In this document: piece by piece, positions 1 through 9,171 of the stretch
Position numbering within the stretch: the first letter of the stretch is position 1
Layout: each line of letters starts with the position of its first letter
Virus record (IMG/VR): IMGVR_UViG_3300044800_000230
Span: 1-61,891 of that record
Strand: one strand, 5' to 3'
Source: a virus
DNA length: 61,891 bases
Position numbers and translations under genes: made by a program
Notes under the pieces: model-generated
What the model saw: only the letters and a program-made list of their open reading frames with translations
What the model was told of the DNA's origin: nothing
Database searches by the model: none

Positions 1-89
1 TGGGTCTGGTTCATGGCATCATCCTGACGGCGATGCTGATCCAGGAGAGTACTGAGAAGAGGAAAAATGGACAAAACTCCTATTCCTAA
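1..89 (+). CDS. 3' part of a small membrane-type ORF continuing from the other end of the window
   Basis: The third frame is open from base 3 and closes with TAA at 87-89. If base 61891 is joined to base 1, it continues the ORF that starts at 61837 and gives a 47-residue protein with a basic N-terminus, one hydrophobic segment that crosses the junction, and a polar tail. An open frame of 28 codons alone is weak evidence. The hydrophobic segment running through the junction makes it more convincing. No function is recognised. Confidence 0.4.
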   Translation, partial: GLVHGIILTAMLIQESTEKRKNGQNSYS

Positions 90-168
90 AAGACTTTATT
101 CTGTCAGAGATTCTTCCGGATACCTTTTGTTTATATTGCTAAACCCTCTGTGAGGAAAGTATGTTTTA

Positions 169-540
169 ATGTCACCACATCGTTCGCAACCGATGTGCCA
201 TATTCCCGGATGTCCTAATAAAGCCGATAATACCAGTCTTTGTTCAAATCATCAGAAACAAAGGAATAAAGATATTGATAATCATAGAGATTCCAAGACA
301 AGGGAACTTTATGATTACAGGTGGCAAAGGAATAGAAAGATGTTCCTCAATGCCAATCCTCTTTGTGCTGAGTGCTTTAAAGATGGAGAGATTAGAAAAG
401 CAGAAGTAGTTGATCACATCATCTCTCATCATGGTGATCAAGACCTGTTCAATGATATGGATAATTGGCAATCATTATGTAAACATCATCATGATTCCAA
501 GACGATGAAGGAGATGAACGAAAGGAAAACAGGAGGGTAG
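169..540 (+). CDS. HNH endonuclease next to terminase
   Basis: This 123-residue HNH nuclease is the type found directly before the small terminase in HK97-like phages, where it assists cos-type DNA cleavage during packaging. Visible features are an N-terminal Cys/His cluster (CHIPGC and CSNH), then LCAEC, the VVDHI motif carrying the first catalytic His, an Asn in DNWQSL, and CKHHHDSK at the end. A GAGGAAAG ribosome-binding site lies about 10 bases before the ATG. Its position as the first gene of the rightward late module fits a packaging role. A free-standing homing nuclease is the alternative, but the location argues against it. Confidence 0.85.
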   Translation: MSPHRSQPMCHIPGCPNKADNTSLCSNHQKQRNKDIDNHRDSKTRELYDYRWQRNRKMFLNANPLCAECFKDGEIRKAEVVDHIISHHGDQDLFNDMDNWQSLCKHHHDSKTMKEMNERKTGG

Positions 541-634
541 GGGGTGTCAAATCTCTGGAGGCCCTCCCTCTATACCATGGCTTGGAGAGGCCAGAAATTT
601 TCGCAGTTGAAAATTTTTCTGGATTGAAAATTTT

Positions 635-1132
635 ATGAACGCACCTAAACCAACAGCACTTAAACTTATCCAGGGGAATCCTGGTAAGCGTCCGTTAAAC
701 GAGAATGAGCCTAAACCTGAAAAAATTATTCCCCGATGTCCTTCTCATCTCAATAAGTTGGCGAAGAAACATTGGAAAGAAGTTTCTAAATATTTATTCA
801 AGAATGGTTTATTGACAGAAATGGATGGTGACGCATTAGCAATATATTGCCAGCAATGGGCAGATTGGATTCAAATTGAAGACCATCTTAAACCGGAAAA
901 GAAAGAAGATGGAACAATCGAATTTAAAGACATGCAAATCAAGATGACCATGGATACCGATGGTAAAGTTTATTACGAGGGAAGGTCAAATCCGAGAATT
1001 AAGCATAAGTATGAACTTATGAAAATGATGAAAGGATACCTTGCGGAATTTGGTATGACTCCATCATCACGTTCAAGAATCGGAATACAGCCGATCGGTG
1101 GAAAGGAAGGAATTAAAAAATTTCTGACGTAA
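635..1132 (+). CDS. Terminase small subunit, P27 family
   Basis: This 165-residue protein has the P27-type opening (PTALKLIQGNPGKRPLNENE), a helical middle containing HWKEVSKYL and GDALAIYCQQWADW, and a C-terminal GMTPSSRSRIG segment typical of this family. It should bind the packaging site and recruit the large subunit. The start is preceded by an AT-rich stretch without a clear Shine-Dalgarno sequence. Its stop is followed directly by the GTG of the large terminase, so the pair is probably translationally coupled. Confidence 0.9.
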   Translation: MNAPKPTALKLIQGNPGKRPLNENEPKPEKIIPRCPSHLNKLAKKHWKEVSKYLFKNGLLTEMDGDALAIYCQQWADWIQIEDHLKPEKKEDGTIEFKDMQIKMTMDTDGKVYYEGRSNPRIKHKYELMKMMKGYLAEFGMTPSSRSRIGIQPIGGKEGIKKFLT

Positions 1133-2830
1133 GTGGACAAAATTGGAAGACAGAAGTCAAAACATGCCATTGGTTTTATAAGCAATCTGACACATGTCGA
1201 GGGGAGGCAATTTGCTGGGAAACCATTTCACCTTTTCATGTGGCAGAAAAGGATCATTCATAAGTTATTTGGGACCCTTAAACCAGATGGATACAGGCAA
1301 TATAGAACATGTTATTTAGAGATTCCCAAAAAAAATGGGAAATCAGAATTAGGTGCGGCAGTTGCCCTTTTATTACTTTGTGGAGATCATGAACTTGGGG
1401 CGGAGGTTTATTCGGTTGCAAGCGATATTGACCAGGCTGGGATTATTTTTAGAAAAGCTGCCCAGATGGTAAGAAATTCAAAAGAATTAAGTGAGAGGTT
1501 GAATATCCTCGACTCACAAAAAAGAATCATAGATTATCAAACCAATAGTTTTTACAGGGTTTTATCTTCCGATGTGGAGACTAAACATGGATATAATCCA
1601 CACGGTGTAATCTTTGATGAACTTCATACGCAACCAAATAGGAAATTATGGGATGTCTTAACCGTAGGGACAGATGCGGCCAGGAAGCAACAAATTGTTT
1701 TTGTTATGACAACGGCTGGTTTTGATAGGAATTCCATCTGTAAAGAAGTGCATGATCATGCAATGAATGTAAAAAAAGGAGCCTTTGAAGATCCCAAATT
1801 CCTTCCTATTTTTTATGGCACTCCGGATGATGCGGATTGGGAAGATGAAAATGAATGGATAAAAGCAAATCCTTCAATTGGGAAAATTTTTGATATTGAA
1901 AATTTAAGAGAAGGATATAAAGATGCCAAACAAATTCCAGCAAGGGAAAATGAATTTAGAAGATTGAGATTGGATCAATGGACTCAACAATCTGTCCGTC
2001 TCATCCCAATGGATAAATGGGATGCCAATAATCAACAATTCTTATTTGAAGAAATGCGAGGCCGATCTTGTTTTGCTGGCCTCGATCTTGCCTCCTCGAT
2101 TGACATTGCGGCCTTCGTTGTTGTTTTCCCAGATGAGGAAGGCTATCTCAATGTCCAACCCTACTTTTTTGTTCCTGAAGAGAATATCAAGAGAAGATCC
2201 GAGAAGGATAGAATTCCTTATGACCTCTGGGCAAAACAGGGATTCATTATTTCAACTCCTGGCAATGTGATTGATTATGCATTTATTGAGGAGAAAATTA
2301 AGGAAATAGCCGAAACTCATGATCTCAAGGGTGTGGTTTATGACCGATGGGGAGCTGTCCAGATTTCTCAGAGGCTTCAGGATATAGGCATCAATGTAAT
2401 TCCTTTGGGTCAAGGGTTTGCATCCATGTCTGCACCCACTAAGGAATTTTTGACCTTGATTCTGAAAGGCAAAATTCGCCACAACGGAAATCCTGTTCTC
2501 TGGTGGATGGCTTCAAATATCGCTGGGAAAGGTGATCCAGCCGGAAATATCAAACCAGATCGAGAGAAATCTGGGGATAAGATAGACGGAATGGTTGCCC
2601 TCATTATGGCTATTGATCAAATTATTCGGAGTGGCATGGCAAAGAGCGTCTATGATGAGCGAGGTCCCCTTTATCTTGAACTTCCAGAGGTAGAGGAGCA
2701 AAAAGAAGAGGTAAAAGAATCCGTGTCTGAAGAGAATCCAGAACAACCACTCATTCATTATTGCCCGAGATGTAACTGGATCATAACGAGCAATATTTGT
2801 GAGCATTGTGGGAGGATAGGAACGGCATGA
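1133..2830 (+). CDS. Terminase large subunit
   Basis: This is the packaging ATPase/nuclease, 565 residues, starting at GTG immediately after the small-subunit stop. The ATPase part has a Walker A-type IPKKNGKSELGA near residue 63 and a Walker B VIFDELH near residue 160. The nuclease part begins at FAGLDLASSIDIAAF, and later acidic residues complete an RNase H-like fold. The C-terminus carries an extra zinc-ribbon-like CPRC and CEHC pair about 14 residues apart, which is not part of the core enzyme and may bind the small subunit or portal. It overlaps the portal gene by 4 bases (ATGA). Confidence 0.93.
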   Translation: MDKIGRQKSKHAIGFISNLTHVEGRQFAGKPFHLFMWQKRIIHKLFGTLKPDGYRQYRTCYLEIPKKNGKSELGAAVALLLLCGDHELGAEVYSVASDIDQAGIIFRKAAQMVRNSKELSERLNILDSQKRIIDYQTNSFYRVLSSDVETKHGYNPHGVIFDELHTQPNRKLWDVLTVGTDAARKQQIVFVMTTAGFDRNSICKEVHDHAMNVKKGAFEDPKFLPIFYGTPDDADWEDENEWIKANPSIGKIFDIENLREGYKDAKQIPARENEFRRLRLDQWTQQSVRLIPMDKWDANNQQFLFEEMRGRSCFAGLDLASSIDIAAFVVVFPDEEGYLNVQPYFFVPEENIKRRSEKDRIPYDLWAKQGFIISTPGNVIDYAFIEEKIKEIAETHDLKGVVYDRWGAVQISQRLQDIGINVIPLGQGFASMSAPTKEFLTLILKGKIRHNGNPVLWWMASNIAGKGDPAGNIKPDREKSGDKIDGMVALIMAIDQIIRSGMAKSVYDERGPLYLELPEVEEQKEEVKESVSEENPEQPLIHYCPRCNWIITSNICEHCGRIGTA

Positions 2831-4617
2831 AAAACCCATTGGTTACCTTGGGTCGGTATCTTAAACGGTCACTTCAGGACAATTACGGACCTGAAGCCGA
2901 TTACTGGTATTACCCTGTTTTCAAAGATACTCAGGCAGGGGTTCCTGTTGAGGAAACAAATGCCCTGACCTGTTCCGATGTCTTTAAATGTGTGAGGGTC
3001 ATCTCCGAGACTGCCTCGTCAATCCCCCTTATCCTCTATCGCTGGCTTGATGGGGGTGGAAAGGAGAGGGCTGAAGATCATTACCTCTCCAACATCCTGA
3101 AGATCGAACCCAATCCATTGATGACTTCGATGCAATATCGGGAGGTTATTTTTAACCATCTTCTAACATGGGGAAACCACTATTCTCAGATTATTCATAA
3201 TGGTTTTGGGCGGGTTGATTCTCTTTGGCCTCTTCGACCCGACAGGATGGAGGTCAAACAAGATCCTGGCACGGCATATGGTCTTATTTACCGATACCGC
3301 CCAAGTATGGGTGGAACGATTGATATTCCCATGGATGAAGTTCTTCATTTCGCAGGTCTTGGTTTCAATGGCATCATTGGATATTCACCGATTGCCCTTC
3401 ACAGGGAATCAATAGCCCTCTCCATGGCGGCTGCAGAGTTTGCCTCTCGCTTCTTTGGTAATGATGCAACCCCAGGTGGAATTCTTGAACATCCAGGAAA
3501 GTTGGGTCCTGTAGCCCATGAGAATCTTAAAAAAGCACTCATAGCAGAACATTCGGGGGGAAAGAATAGATGGAAACCCATGATCCTTGAAGAAGGGATG
3601 AAATGGAATACCATCACAGTCCCGATGAAGGATGCCCAATTCATTGACATTCGAAAATATCAACGGACCGATATCTGTGGAATCTACCGTGTCCCACCCC
3701 ATCTGATTGGAGACCTTGATCGTGCAACCTTCACGAATATTGAACACGAGTCGATGAGTTTCGTGACAAATACGATCCGTCCGTGGTGTGTGAGATTCGA
3801 ACAGACATTGAATAAGAAACTACTTGGCCCCATTGAGAAGAACAGATATTTCTTTGAACATCTTCTTGAAGGTCTCATGAGAGGAGATGTTGAGACCAGA
3901 TATAAAGCCTATGCCATAGGGAGGAACTGGGGTTGGCTTTGCGCCGACGATATCCGTGAGATCGAGAATATGAACCCACTTCCCAAGGGACAGGGAAAGA
4001 TTTACTTAGTTCCGCTGAATATGATACCCGCCGATCAAGTTGGTCAGGCTCCAGCCAAACCGATTCCGGCAAAAGACCAGGGAGTCATCGATGTCCAACC
4101 CGTCGACCAGAAATTACTCCCACAGAAAAAGAGCGACGAGCAGGAAGCCTTCGAGATAAGAAATCGCCTAATGCTCTCTTTCAGGAGACTTTTTGAGGAC
4201 GGGACAGCTCGTATTGTGCGTCGTGAAGTGATTGGTATAAAAAAGGCTCTGAATCGTCCAGATTATGACAGCTTTTATCGGGATATAGATGACTTTTATA
4301 AAGAATTGCCTCTCTTTATCATGAATACAATGAGTCCAATTGTTTCAAGTTTTAATGAATTGTCGAATGAGAGTGATGGTGCTGAGATTCTGAACCGTTT
4401 CATCATTGACCATATCAAGGAATCTCGGTCAGACATTCAGACGTGGGAAGGGTCACTGATCCAGAAAGAAAGATTTGAGAAGAATGACAAGGCTATTGAA
4501 ACCAAATTGAATGGATGGGTAGGTGAACGACCGGTAAAAGAAGTAGAAGGTTTCTATAGATACAACAACGGAATATTAAACTCGGATAAAGTTAGATATA
4601 CAGAAGCATCAACATGA
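2827..4617 (+). CDS. Portal protein (HK97 family)
   Basis: The portal forms the ring through which DNA enters the head. The start is taken at 2827, where ATG overlaps the terminase stop, giving 596 residues. SDVFKCVRVISETASSIPL and the GRVDSLWPLRPDRM segment are classical HK97-portal signatures, as is FFGNDATPGGILEHP. The family is usually about 400-430 residues. The region after roughly residue 410 is an extra, charged, largely helical C-terminal extension of unknown role. The gene is followed by a 38-codon ORF in ATGA overlap. Confidence 0.92.
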   Translation: MKNPLVTLGRYLKRSLQDNYGPEADYWYYPVFKDTQAGVPVEETNALTCSDVFKCVRVISETASSIPLILYRWLDGGGKERAEDHYLSNILKIEPNPLMTSMQYREVIFNHLLTWGNHYSQIIHNGFGRVDSLWPLRPDRMEVKQDPGTAYGLIYRYRPSMGGTIDIPMDEVLHFAGLGFNGIIGYSPIALHRESIALSMAAAEFASRFFGNDATPGGILEHPGKLGPVAHENLKKALIAEHSGGKNRWKPMILEEGMKWNTITVPMKDAQFIDIRKYQRTDICGIYRVPPHLIGDLDRATFTNIEHESMSFVTNTIRPWCVRFEQTLNKKLLGPIEKNRYFFEHLLEGLMRGDVETRYKAYAIGRNWGWLCADDIREIENMNPLPKGQGKIYLVPLNMIPADQVGQAPAKPIPAKDQGVIDVQPVDQKLLPQKKSDEQEAFEIRNRLMLSFRRLFEDGTARIVRREVIGIKKALNRPDYDSFYRDIDDFYKELPLFIMNTMSPIVSSFNELSNESDGAEILNRFIIDHIKESRSDIQTWEGSLIQKERFEKNDKAIETKLNGWVGERPVKEVEGFYRYNNGILNSDKVRYTEAST

Positions 4618-4730
4618 CATATGAAGAAGCGGTCAAGAAAGCATGGGTTGAGGCTGGCGATGAATATGCCTACCTTACTGATGAACGTTTTCTTGAGTAT
4701 TTACTTAAAGGGATAGATTTCCCAGAATAA
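4614..4730 (+). CDS. Small protein of unknown function after the portal
   Basis: A 38-residue ORF whose ATG overlaps the portal stop (ATGA). It contains EEAVKKAW and LTDERFLEYLLKGI and is acidic and helical. The overlap and the terminator behind it support it as a real last gene of the terminase-portal unit. No family is recognised. Confidence 0.6.
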   Translation: MTYEEAVKKAWVEAGDEYAYLTDERFLEYLLKGIDFPE

Positions 4731-4776
4731 GATAGGGTTTAGATAATCTCCTCTGCAGGGAGATTCCCAATATATA

Positions 4777-4820
4777 GAAAAGGCCATTCCATGATCATGG
4801 TGGGATGGCCTTTTTCTTTT
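4777..4820 (+). terminator. Rho-independent terminator before the protease gene
   Basis: AAAGGCCATtCC is followed after an 11-base loop by GGgATGGCC and a T-rich run. The stem is about 11 pairs with one mismatch. A second smaller hairpin (AATCTCC with GGAGATT) lies just upstream at 4745-4765. Together they separate the terminase-portal unit from the capsid genes and probably give partial termination. Confidence 0.75.
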
Positions 4821-4839
4821 TGGGAAAGGAGAAAACAAA

Positions 4840-6072
4840 ATGCCATTACCAACACCTGGCAAAGACGAAAAGCAAGACGATTTTATTGGACGATGTATGT
4901 CCAAAATAAAAGATGAATTTCCGGACAACAAACAACGGTTAGCCGTTTGCTTCAAACAGTGGAAAGAAAAAGAGAAAAAATCAGATGATTCCGATCTCGA
5001 ACATCGGGGAGTGATTGGGTATGCAGACCATGGAAAGGCGGATGAGGGTGAGGCTTGGGATGCGGGTGGTGAAACGAAAGGTGCAACTGTCCAAGACCTC
5101 AAGATCATGTGCGCTTGGTATGACAATGCAAACCCGGATGTCAAGAGTTCATATAAATTGCCGCATCACAAGGGGAGTGGTGGTCATCCTGCCGTTTGGC
5201 GAGGGGTTGCAGCGGCGATGGGTGCACTCATGGGTTCAAGGGGAGGCGTTGATATTCCCGAATCAGATAAGCAAGGGGTTCATGGACATCTGGCAAGTCA
5301 TTACAAACAATTTGACAAAGAACCTCCAGAATTTAAATCCTTCGTCGATTTCGAATCCCGCCAACCTGAATACCATTATGAAAGACGGTGGTTTCCAGAA
5401 GGTGAACTTCGGGCAATAGACGGCAGTATCCCTAAGATCGAGGGTTATGCCGCAATTTTCGATTCCCTTTCGGAGGAGATGTTCGGCTTCCGTGAAAAGA
5501 TTGCAAAAGGTGCCTTTGCCGATTCGATAAGGAAAGATGACATCCGTATGCTCTGGAATCACGACCCGAATTTTGTATTGGGTCGAACAAAAGCGAGGAC
5601 ATTGGAATTGAGTGAAGATTCAAAAGGTCTTTTTTATAGGGGGATACCACCCAATACGCAATGGGCACGTGACCTCATGGAATCGATCAAACGTGGAGAT
5701 GTGAACCAATCAAGTTTTGGGTTCATCATACAGAAGGAAAGTTGGGATAAAAACGCAAAACCATGTGTGAGGACACTCGACGAAGTTCAGTTGTTCGATG
5801 TCTCACCCGTCACCTATCCCGCTTACAAGAATACAGAAGTTTATGTTCGTTCGGGACTGAATCAATTTTGGTTCCCAGGCAGTTCTATATATAGTGCGGG
5901 CGAATCCGACCCGACAGTCTTTATTCTTCCGCAAAGGCAGGAAGATTTAACCCAGGTTGACAGAGACGATGCTAATGGGCAGTTCGTCACTCCAGACCCT
6001 TCTAAGGCTCTTGTCGATCCTGACCGTTGGGAAAAGATCAGGGCCATAAAAGAAAAAGGAGAAAAGAAATGA
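4840..6072 (+). CDS. Prohead protease with an extra N-terminal domain
   Basis: The capsid maturation protease, 410 residues, has a GGAAAGGAG ribosome-binding site. Residues from about 185 on are the HK97 (U35) protease: IEGYAAIFD, the MLWNHDPNFVLG segment with the catalytic His, and NQSSFGF with the expected Ser. The first ~175 residues are a different domain containing YKLPHHKGSGGHPAVWRGV and GGVDIPESDKQ. This domain recurs in phage head proteins and probably has a scaffold-like or targeting role (inference). The stop overlaps the capsid ATG. Confidence 0.88.
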   Translation: MPLPTPGKDEKQDDFIGRCMSKIKDEFPDNKQRLAVCFKQWKEKEKKSDDSDLEHRGVIGYADHGKADEGEAWDAGGETKGATVQDLKIMCAWYDNANPDVKSSYKLPHHKGSGGHPAVWRGVAAAMGALMGSRGGVDIPESDKQGVHGHLASHYKQFDKEPPEFKSFVDFESRQPEYHYERRWFPEGELRAIDGSIPKIEGYAAIFDSLSEEMFGFREKIAKGAFADSIRKDDIRMLWNHDPNFVLGRTKARTLELSEDSKGLFYRGIPPNTQWARDLMESIKRGDVNQSSFGFIIQKESWDKNAKPCVRTLDEVQLFDVSPVTYPAYKNTEVYVRSGLNQFWFPGSSIYSAGESDPTVFILPQRQEDLTQVDRDDANGQFVTPDPSKALVDPDRWEKIRAIKEKGEKK

Positions 6073-7349
6073 CTCTTCAAGAATTAAGATCGCTTATCGA
6101 TCAAAAATATACCGAACTCGAATCAATGAAAAAGAAGATTGAGTCGGAGAAACGTTCAGCAAATGACGATGAAAAAGTCCTCTCCAATAAACTCATGGAT
6201 GAGATTGAGTGCATCGATGCCGAGGTAACAAGCATTGAGACACAGGACAGAGTCGATGCCATGATTCAGAAAAGAAGACAACCGGTCAATAGACCGATTA
6301 TCGATGATCTCACAAGAGCAGATCAACAGAAGAAAGAGTTCAGGTCTTTTGGAGAGCAACTTCAAGCAGTTGTTTCCGCTGGTACAGGTGGAAGAATCGA
6401 TTCAAGACTTGTCCGGGCGGCAACAGGTATGGACGAGACTATCCCGTCAGATGGTGGATTTCTTGTTCAGACCGAATATGCAGCCGATCTTCTTGGGCGT
6501 GCCTATGAGTTGGCAATCATAGCGCCGAAATGCCGAAAGATTCCCATTAGTGGACCAGCCAACTCGATCAAGATCAATGCAATCGCTGAGACAAGCCGTG
6601 TGACTGGATCTCGTTGGGGTGGTATTCAGGCTTACTGGTCAGCAGAAGCTGGCACCAAGACTCCATCTGCTCCGAAATTTCGCCAGATGGAATTGAGTCT
6701 CAAGAAACTTGTTGGGCTTTGCTATAGCACGGATGAACTCCTTGCTGATGCATCTGCCCTTCAATCTGTTATTACCCAGGCATTCTCGGATGAATTCGCC
6801 TTCATGATGGACGATGCCGTTATCAATGGGACAGGTGTGGGTCAACCTCTCGGTATCATGAAATCAAATGCCCTTGTTGTTGTAAATCGTGCGGGTGCGG
6901 GTGTAATTGCCAACACCGATATTGGTAATATGTGGGCAAGACAGTGGGTTCGGGGAATGACAAAATCCTTTTGGTTCTGCAACCAAGATGTTCTTCCCGC
7001 TTTCTTCGCTATGTCAATGACGGTTGGAACAGGTGGTATGCCTGTATATCTGCCTCCTGGTGGATTGAGCCAGACACCATATTCTACCCTCATGGGTCGT
7101 CCCCTTATCCCAATCGAACAATGCCAAACTTACGGTACAAAAGGCGACCTTATTTTAGCAGACTTCGGGGAATATATTCTTGTCGATAAAGGCGGAATGA
7201 CAAGTGCGAGTTCAATCCATGTCCGTTTTGTGAACGATGAGACTGCATTCAGATTCGTCTATCGCGTGGATGGGCAACCAGCATGGAACGCCGTTTTGAC
7301 TCCTTACAAAGGAAGCAATACCGTCAGCCCATGGGTGGTACTGAGTTAA
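6069..7349 (+). CDS. Major capsid protein (HK97 fold)
   Basis: The shell subunit is 426 residues when started at 6069, in ATGA overlap with the protease and preceded by GGAGAAAAG. An N-terminal coiled-coil segment of about 100 residues (a delta-domain-like scaffold presumably removed by the protease) is followed by the HK97 core: DGGFLVQTEYA, then NGTGVGQPLGIM in the middle and the E-loop/A-domain region further on. A strong hairpin terminator follows the stop, in line with very high expression. Confidence 0.93.
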   Translation: MTLQELRSLIDQKYTELESMKKKIESEKRSANDDEKVLSNKLMDEIECIDAEVTSIETQDRVDAMIQKRRQPVNRPIIDDLTRADQQKKEFRSFGEQLQAVVSAGTGGRIDSRLVRAATGMDETIPSDGGFLVQTEYAADLLGRAYELAIIAPKCRKIPISGPANSIKINAIAETSRVTGSRWGGIQAYWSAEAGTKTPSAPKFRQMELSLKKLVGLCYSTDELLADASALQSVITQAFSDEFAFMMDDAVINGTGVGQPLGIMKSNALVVVNRAGAGVIANTDIGNMWARQWVRGMTKSFWFCNQDVLPAFFAMSMTVGTGGMPVYLPPGGLSQTPYSTLMGRPLIPIEQCQTYGTKGDLILADFGEYILVDKGGMTSASSIHVRFVNDETAFRFVYRVDGQPAWNAVLTPYKGSNTVSPWVVLS

Positions 7350-7357
7350 ACAATTTG

Positions 7358-7388
7358 ACGGGGCGGTTCAGTTCCGCCCCTGTTTTCT
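7358..7388 (+). terminator. Terminator after the capsid gene
   Basis: A perfect 7-base-pair GC stem (GGGGCGG with CCGCCCC, 7-base loop) is followed by TGTTTTCT. It lies 10 bases after the capsid stop. Confidence 0.75.
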
Positions 7389-7412
7389 AAATCACAATAA
7401 GGAGGAAATATC

Positions 7413-8240
7413 ATGGCTCTAATTTCACAGAAAGAAAAAATAGACATAGGTTTGGTCGGAAGATTGGTATCCGCCACCACGGCGATTACACCTGCCTACG
7501 ACATGGGAACCTATGAGAAAGCCTTGTTTCTCGTCCAGATGGGAACAACGGCTCTCACACTCGGTTCTACATCTTTCAACCTTTTAATGAGACCACTTCA
7601 ATTCGTGAACTCGACAGATGCCTTGGCATTGGGAGTTCCGATTGCGGCATCATCTCAGGCTCAACTTCAACTCGGAGCCTCAAGTTTTGACACTCTCACG
7701 GGAGCATCGATTATCACCTGCGTTCAGGGATCATCTCCGAGAGCTGGTGAAAGTTTTGTCCTCAATGGTCTCACCTTCACCTATTCTGCGGCAGTTGCAG
7801 CATCCACGACCGACGCTTTCACATCGGCTCGACTCATGTCGGCATCATCAAACCTTGCTGGGAATCTTACAAGATTTGCGGCAATCGTTAATGATCCAAC
7901 TTATGGATGCACAGGTTTACTTGCTACGGCTACTGCAACACAGGTCACACTGATAGCAGTTCCACCTGGAGATAAATCTATCACCCTTGCTATTAATGTT
8001 ACGGCTGGGGGTTCATCTGGTTCTATGAGGGCATATCCTACCCAGATGCAGGGTTATATCGAATTGGATACCAGAAATGTCTCAGTTTCCAGTTCATATC
8101 GATATGTGGGTCTGGAAATTCAGCCTGCAAGTTCTTTCGATATCAATGTGGTGGTTCTCAGGGGAGAAGGACGTTATTTCCCTGGTCCATCAACAGGGAT
8201 TCCCGGTCAGGCAGTTGGAAGTTACATTCAAAACATTTAA
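7413..8240 (+). CDS. Structural protein, possible capsid decoration or tail protein
   Basis: 275 residues with a strong AAGGAGGAAA ribosome-binding site. The protein is rich in Ser, Thr, Ala and Val, with few charges in the middle and alternating beta-type sequence (VTLIAVPPGDKSITLAINV). It lies directly after the capsid gene, where decoration or head-stabilising proteins often sit. No family is recognised, and the structural role is inferred from composition and position. A UUCG hairpin lies just past its stop. Confidence 0.6.
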   Translation: MALISQKEKIDIGLVGRLVSATTAITPAYDMGTYEKALFLVQMGTTALTLGSTSFNLLMRPLQFVNSTDALALGVPIAASSQAQLQLGASSFDTLTGASIITCVQGSSPRAGESFVLNGLTFTYSAAVAASTTDAFTSARLMSASSNLAGNLTRFAAIVNDPTYGCTGLLATATATQVTLIAVPPGDKSITLAINVTAGGSSGSMRAYPTQMQGYIELDTRNVSVSSSYRYVGLEIQPASSFDINVVVLRGEGRYFPGPSTGIPGQAVGSYIQNI

Positions 8241-8249
8241 GTTTCGAGA

Positions 8250-8271
8250 GGGTGGGGCTTCGGCCTCACCC
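8250..8271 (+). terminator. Stable UUCG hairpin
   Basis: GGGTGGGGC-TTCG-GCCTCACCC forms nine pairs (one G-U in the rightward RNA) closed by a C(UUCG)G tetraloop, 10 bases after the stop at 8240. There is only a weak T tract, so it may act as a 3'-end stabiliser or partial terminator. Confidence 0.6.
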
Positions 8272-8281
8272 TATATTTGAT

Positions 8282-8407
8282 ATGAGCAAATTAGTAATCA
8301 AGATCAATGAGGATGATGAGGATAAGAGGCCAAGTTCTCTACCCAGAGAGAATTTGGATATAAAGATTGTCCAATGGTCTGGACCTTCTTCGGAGAAATA
8401 CGAATGA
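8282..8407 (+). CDS. Small acidic protein of unknown function
   Basis: A 41-residue ORF (KLVIKINEDDEDKRP at the start, IVQWSGPSSEKYE at the end) that overlaps the next start by 4 bases. It lacks an obvious ribosome-binding site. Support comes from the overlap chain 8282-8404-8524. Confidence 0.4.
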   Translation: MSKLVIKINEDDEDKRPSSLPRENLDIKIVQWSGPSSEKYE

Positions 8408-8523
8408 AAAAAAAGAGAAAGTGCAATCATATTTGGAAGAACAAACATGTTCCTTGGTATGCCCCATGGAGAGAAGATATCGTTTGTTCCAAATGTGGGG
8501 CAACGGCATGGAAGAGATTATAA
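8404..8523 (+). CDS. Small zinc-binding-like protein
   Basis: A 39-residue basic protein with CNHIW near the start and CSKCG near the end, a Cys/His pattern suited to one zinc ion. It overlaps the previous ORF by ATGA, and its TAA directly precedes the acetyltransferase ATG. The function is unknown. Confidence 0.5.
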   Translation: MKKKRKCNHIWKNKHVPWYAPWREDIVCSKCGATAWKRL

Positions 8524-9171
8524 ATGGAAATTACGATTAGAAGACTTTCAAGATCAGATGTCACACAGAATTATGTTGATTGGTTGAATGATCCCGAAAT
8601 CAATAAGTATCTCGAAACGAAGATCGTCCCCCAATCAATAGATGACTGTGAAGAATATATAGATAGGATGAGGAAAGACCCGAATCAATTTCATTTTGGA
8701 ATTTTCCATGAAGGAGTTATGGGGAGTTATAATTCCAAAATTATTAGTCACATTGGCAACTGCAAACTCGGTCCCGTGAACTGGGTTCACCGAAATGCTG
8801 ATGTAAGTATCTTCATTGGTGACCATGGAGTATGGGGACAGGGTGCCGGGTATCAGGCTATTATGCTTTTGCTTGACTTTGGGTTTAATATTTTAAACCT
8901 TCATAGGGTGAATGCCCATGTTTACCAGGGCAATGAGAGAAGCGAAAGACTCTTTAAGAAATGTGGATTCAGAGAAGAAGGAGTCGAGATCGACAAAGTT
9001 TGGTTCAATGGAAAATATACAAATGTTATCAACTATGGAAAGTTGAGGGAATCCCATGATTTTGGATGGAAGGACAGTCCTTGTGACTGGAGGAACGGGG
9101 TCTTTCGGGCGGGCGTTCGTCAAGAAAGTATTGATGGGGCGACCAAGGAAAGTAATAGTCTTCAGCCGTGA
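8524..9171 (+). CDS. GNAT N-acetyltransferase, PseH/RimJ-like
   Basis: A sugar N-acetyltransferase candidate opening the nonulosonate cluster. MEITIRRLSRSD, VDWLNDPEINKYLETK and DVSIFIGDHGVWGQGAGYQAI follow the RimJ/PseH pattern. The latter segment holds the acetyl-CoA-binding Q/R-x-x-G-x-G/A loop, and HRVNAHVYQGNERSERLFKK completes the fold. The family normally ends near residue 178 (NYGKLRES). Here the frame runs 37 residues further and overlaps the dehydratase gene by 116 bases. That tail looks like read-through of out-of-frame sequence, so a stop may have been lost. The likely role is acetylation of the 4-amino sugar intermediate. Confidence 0.75.
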   Translation: MEITIRRLSRSDVTQNYVDWLNDPEINKYLETKIVPQSIDDCEEYIDRMRKDPNQFHFGIFHEGVMGSYNSKIISHIGNCKLGPVNWVHRNADVSIFIGDHGVWGQGAGYQAIMLLLDFGFNILNLHRVNAHVYQGNERSERLFKKCGFREEGVEIDKVWFNGKYTNVINYGKLRESHDFGWKDSPCDWRNGVFRAGVRQESIDGATKESNSLQP

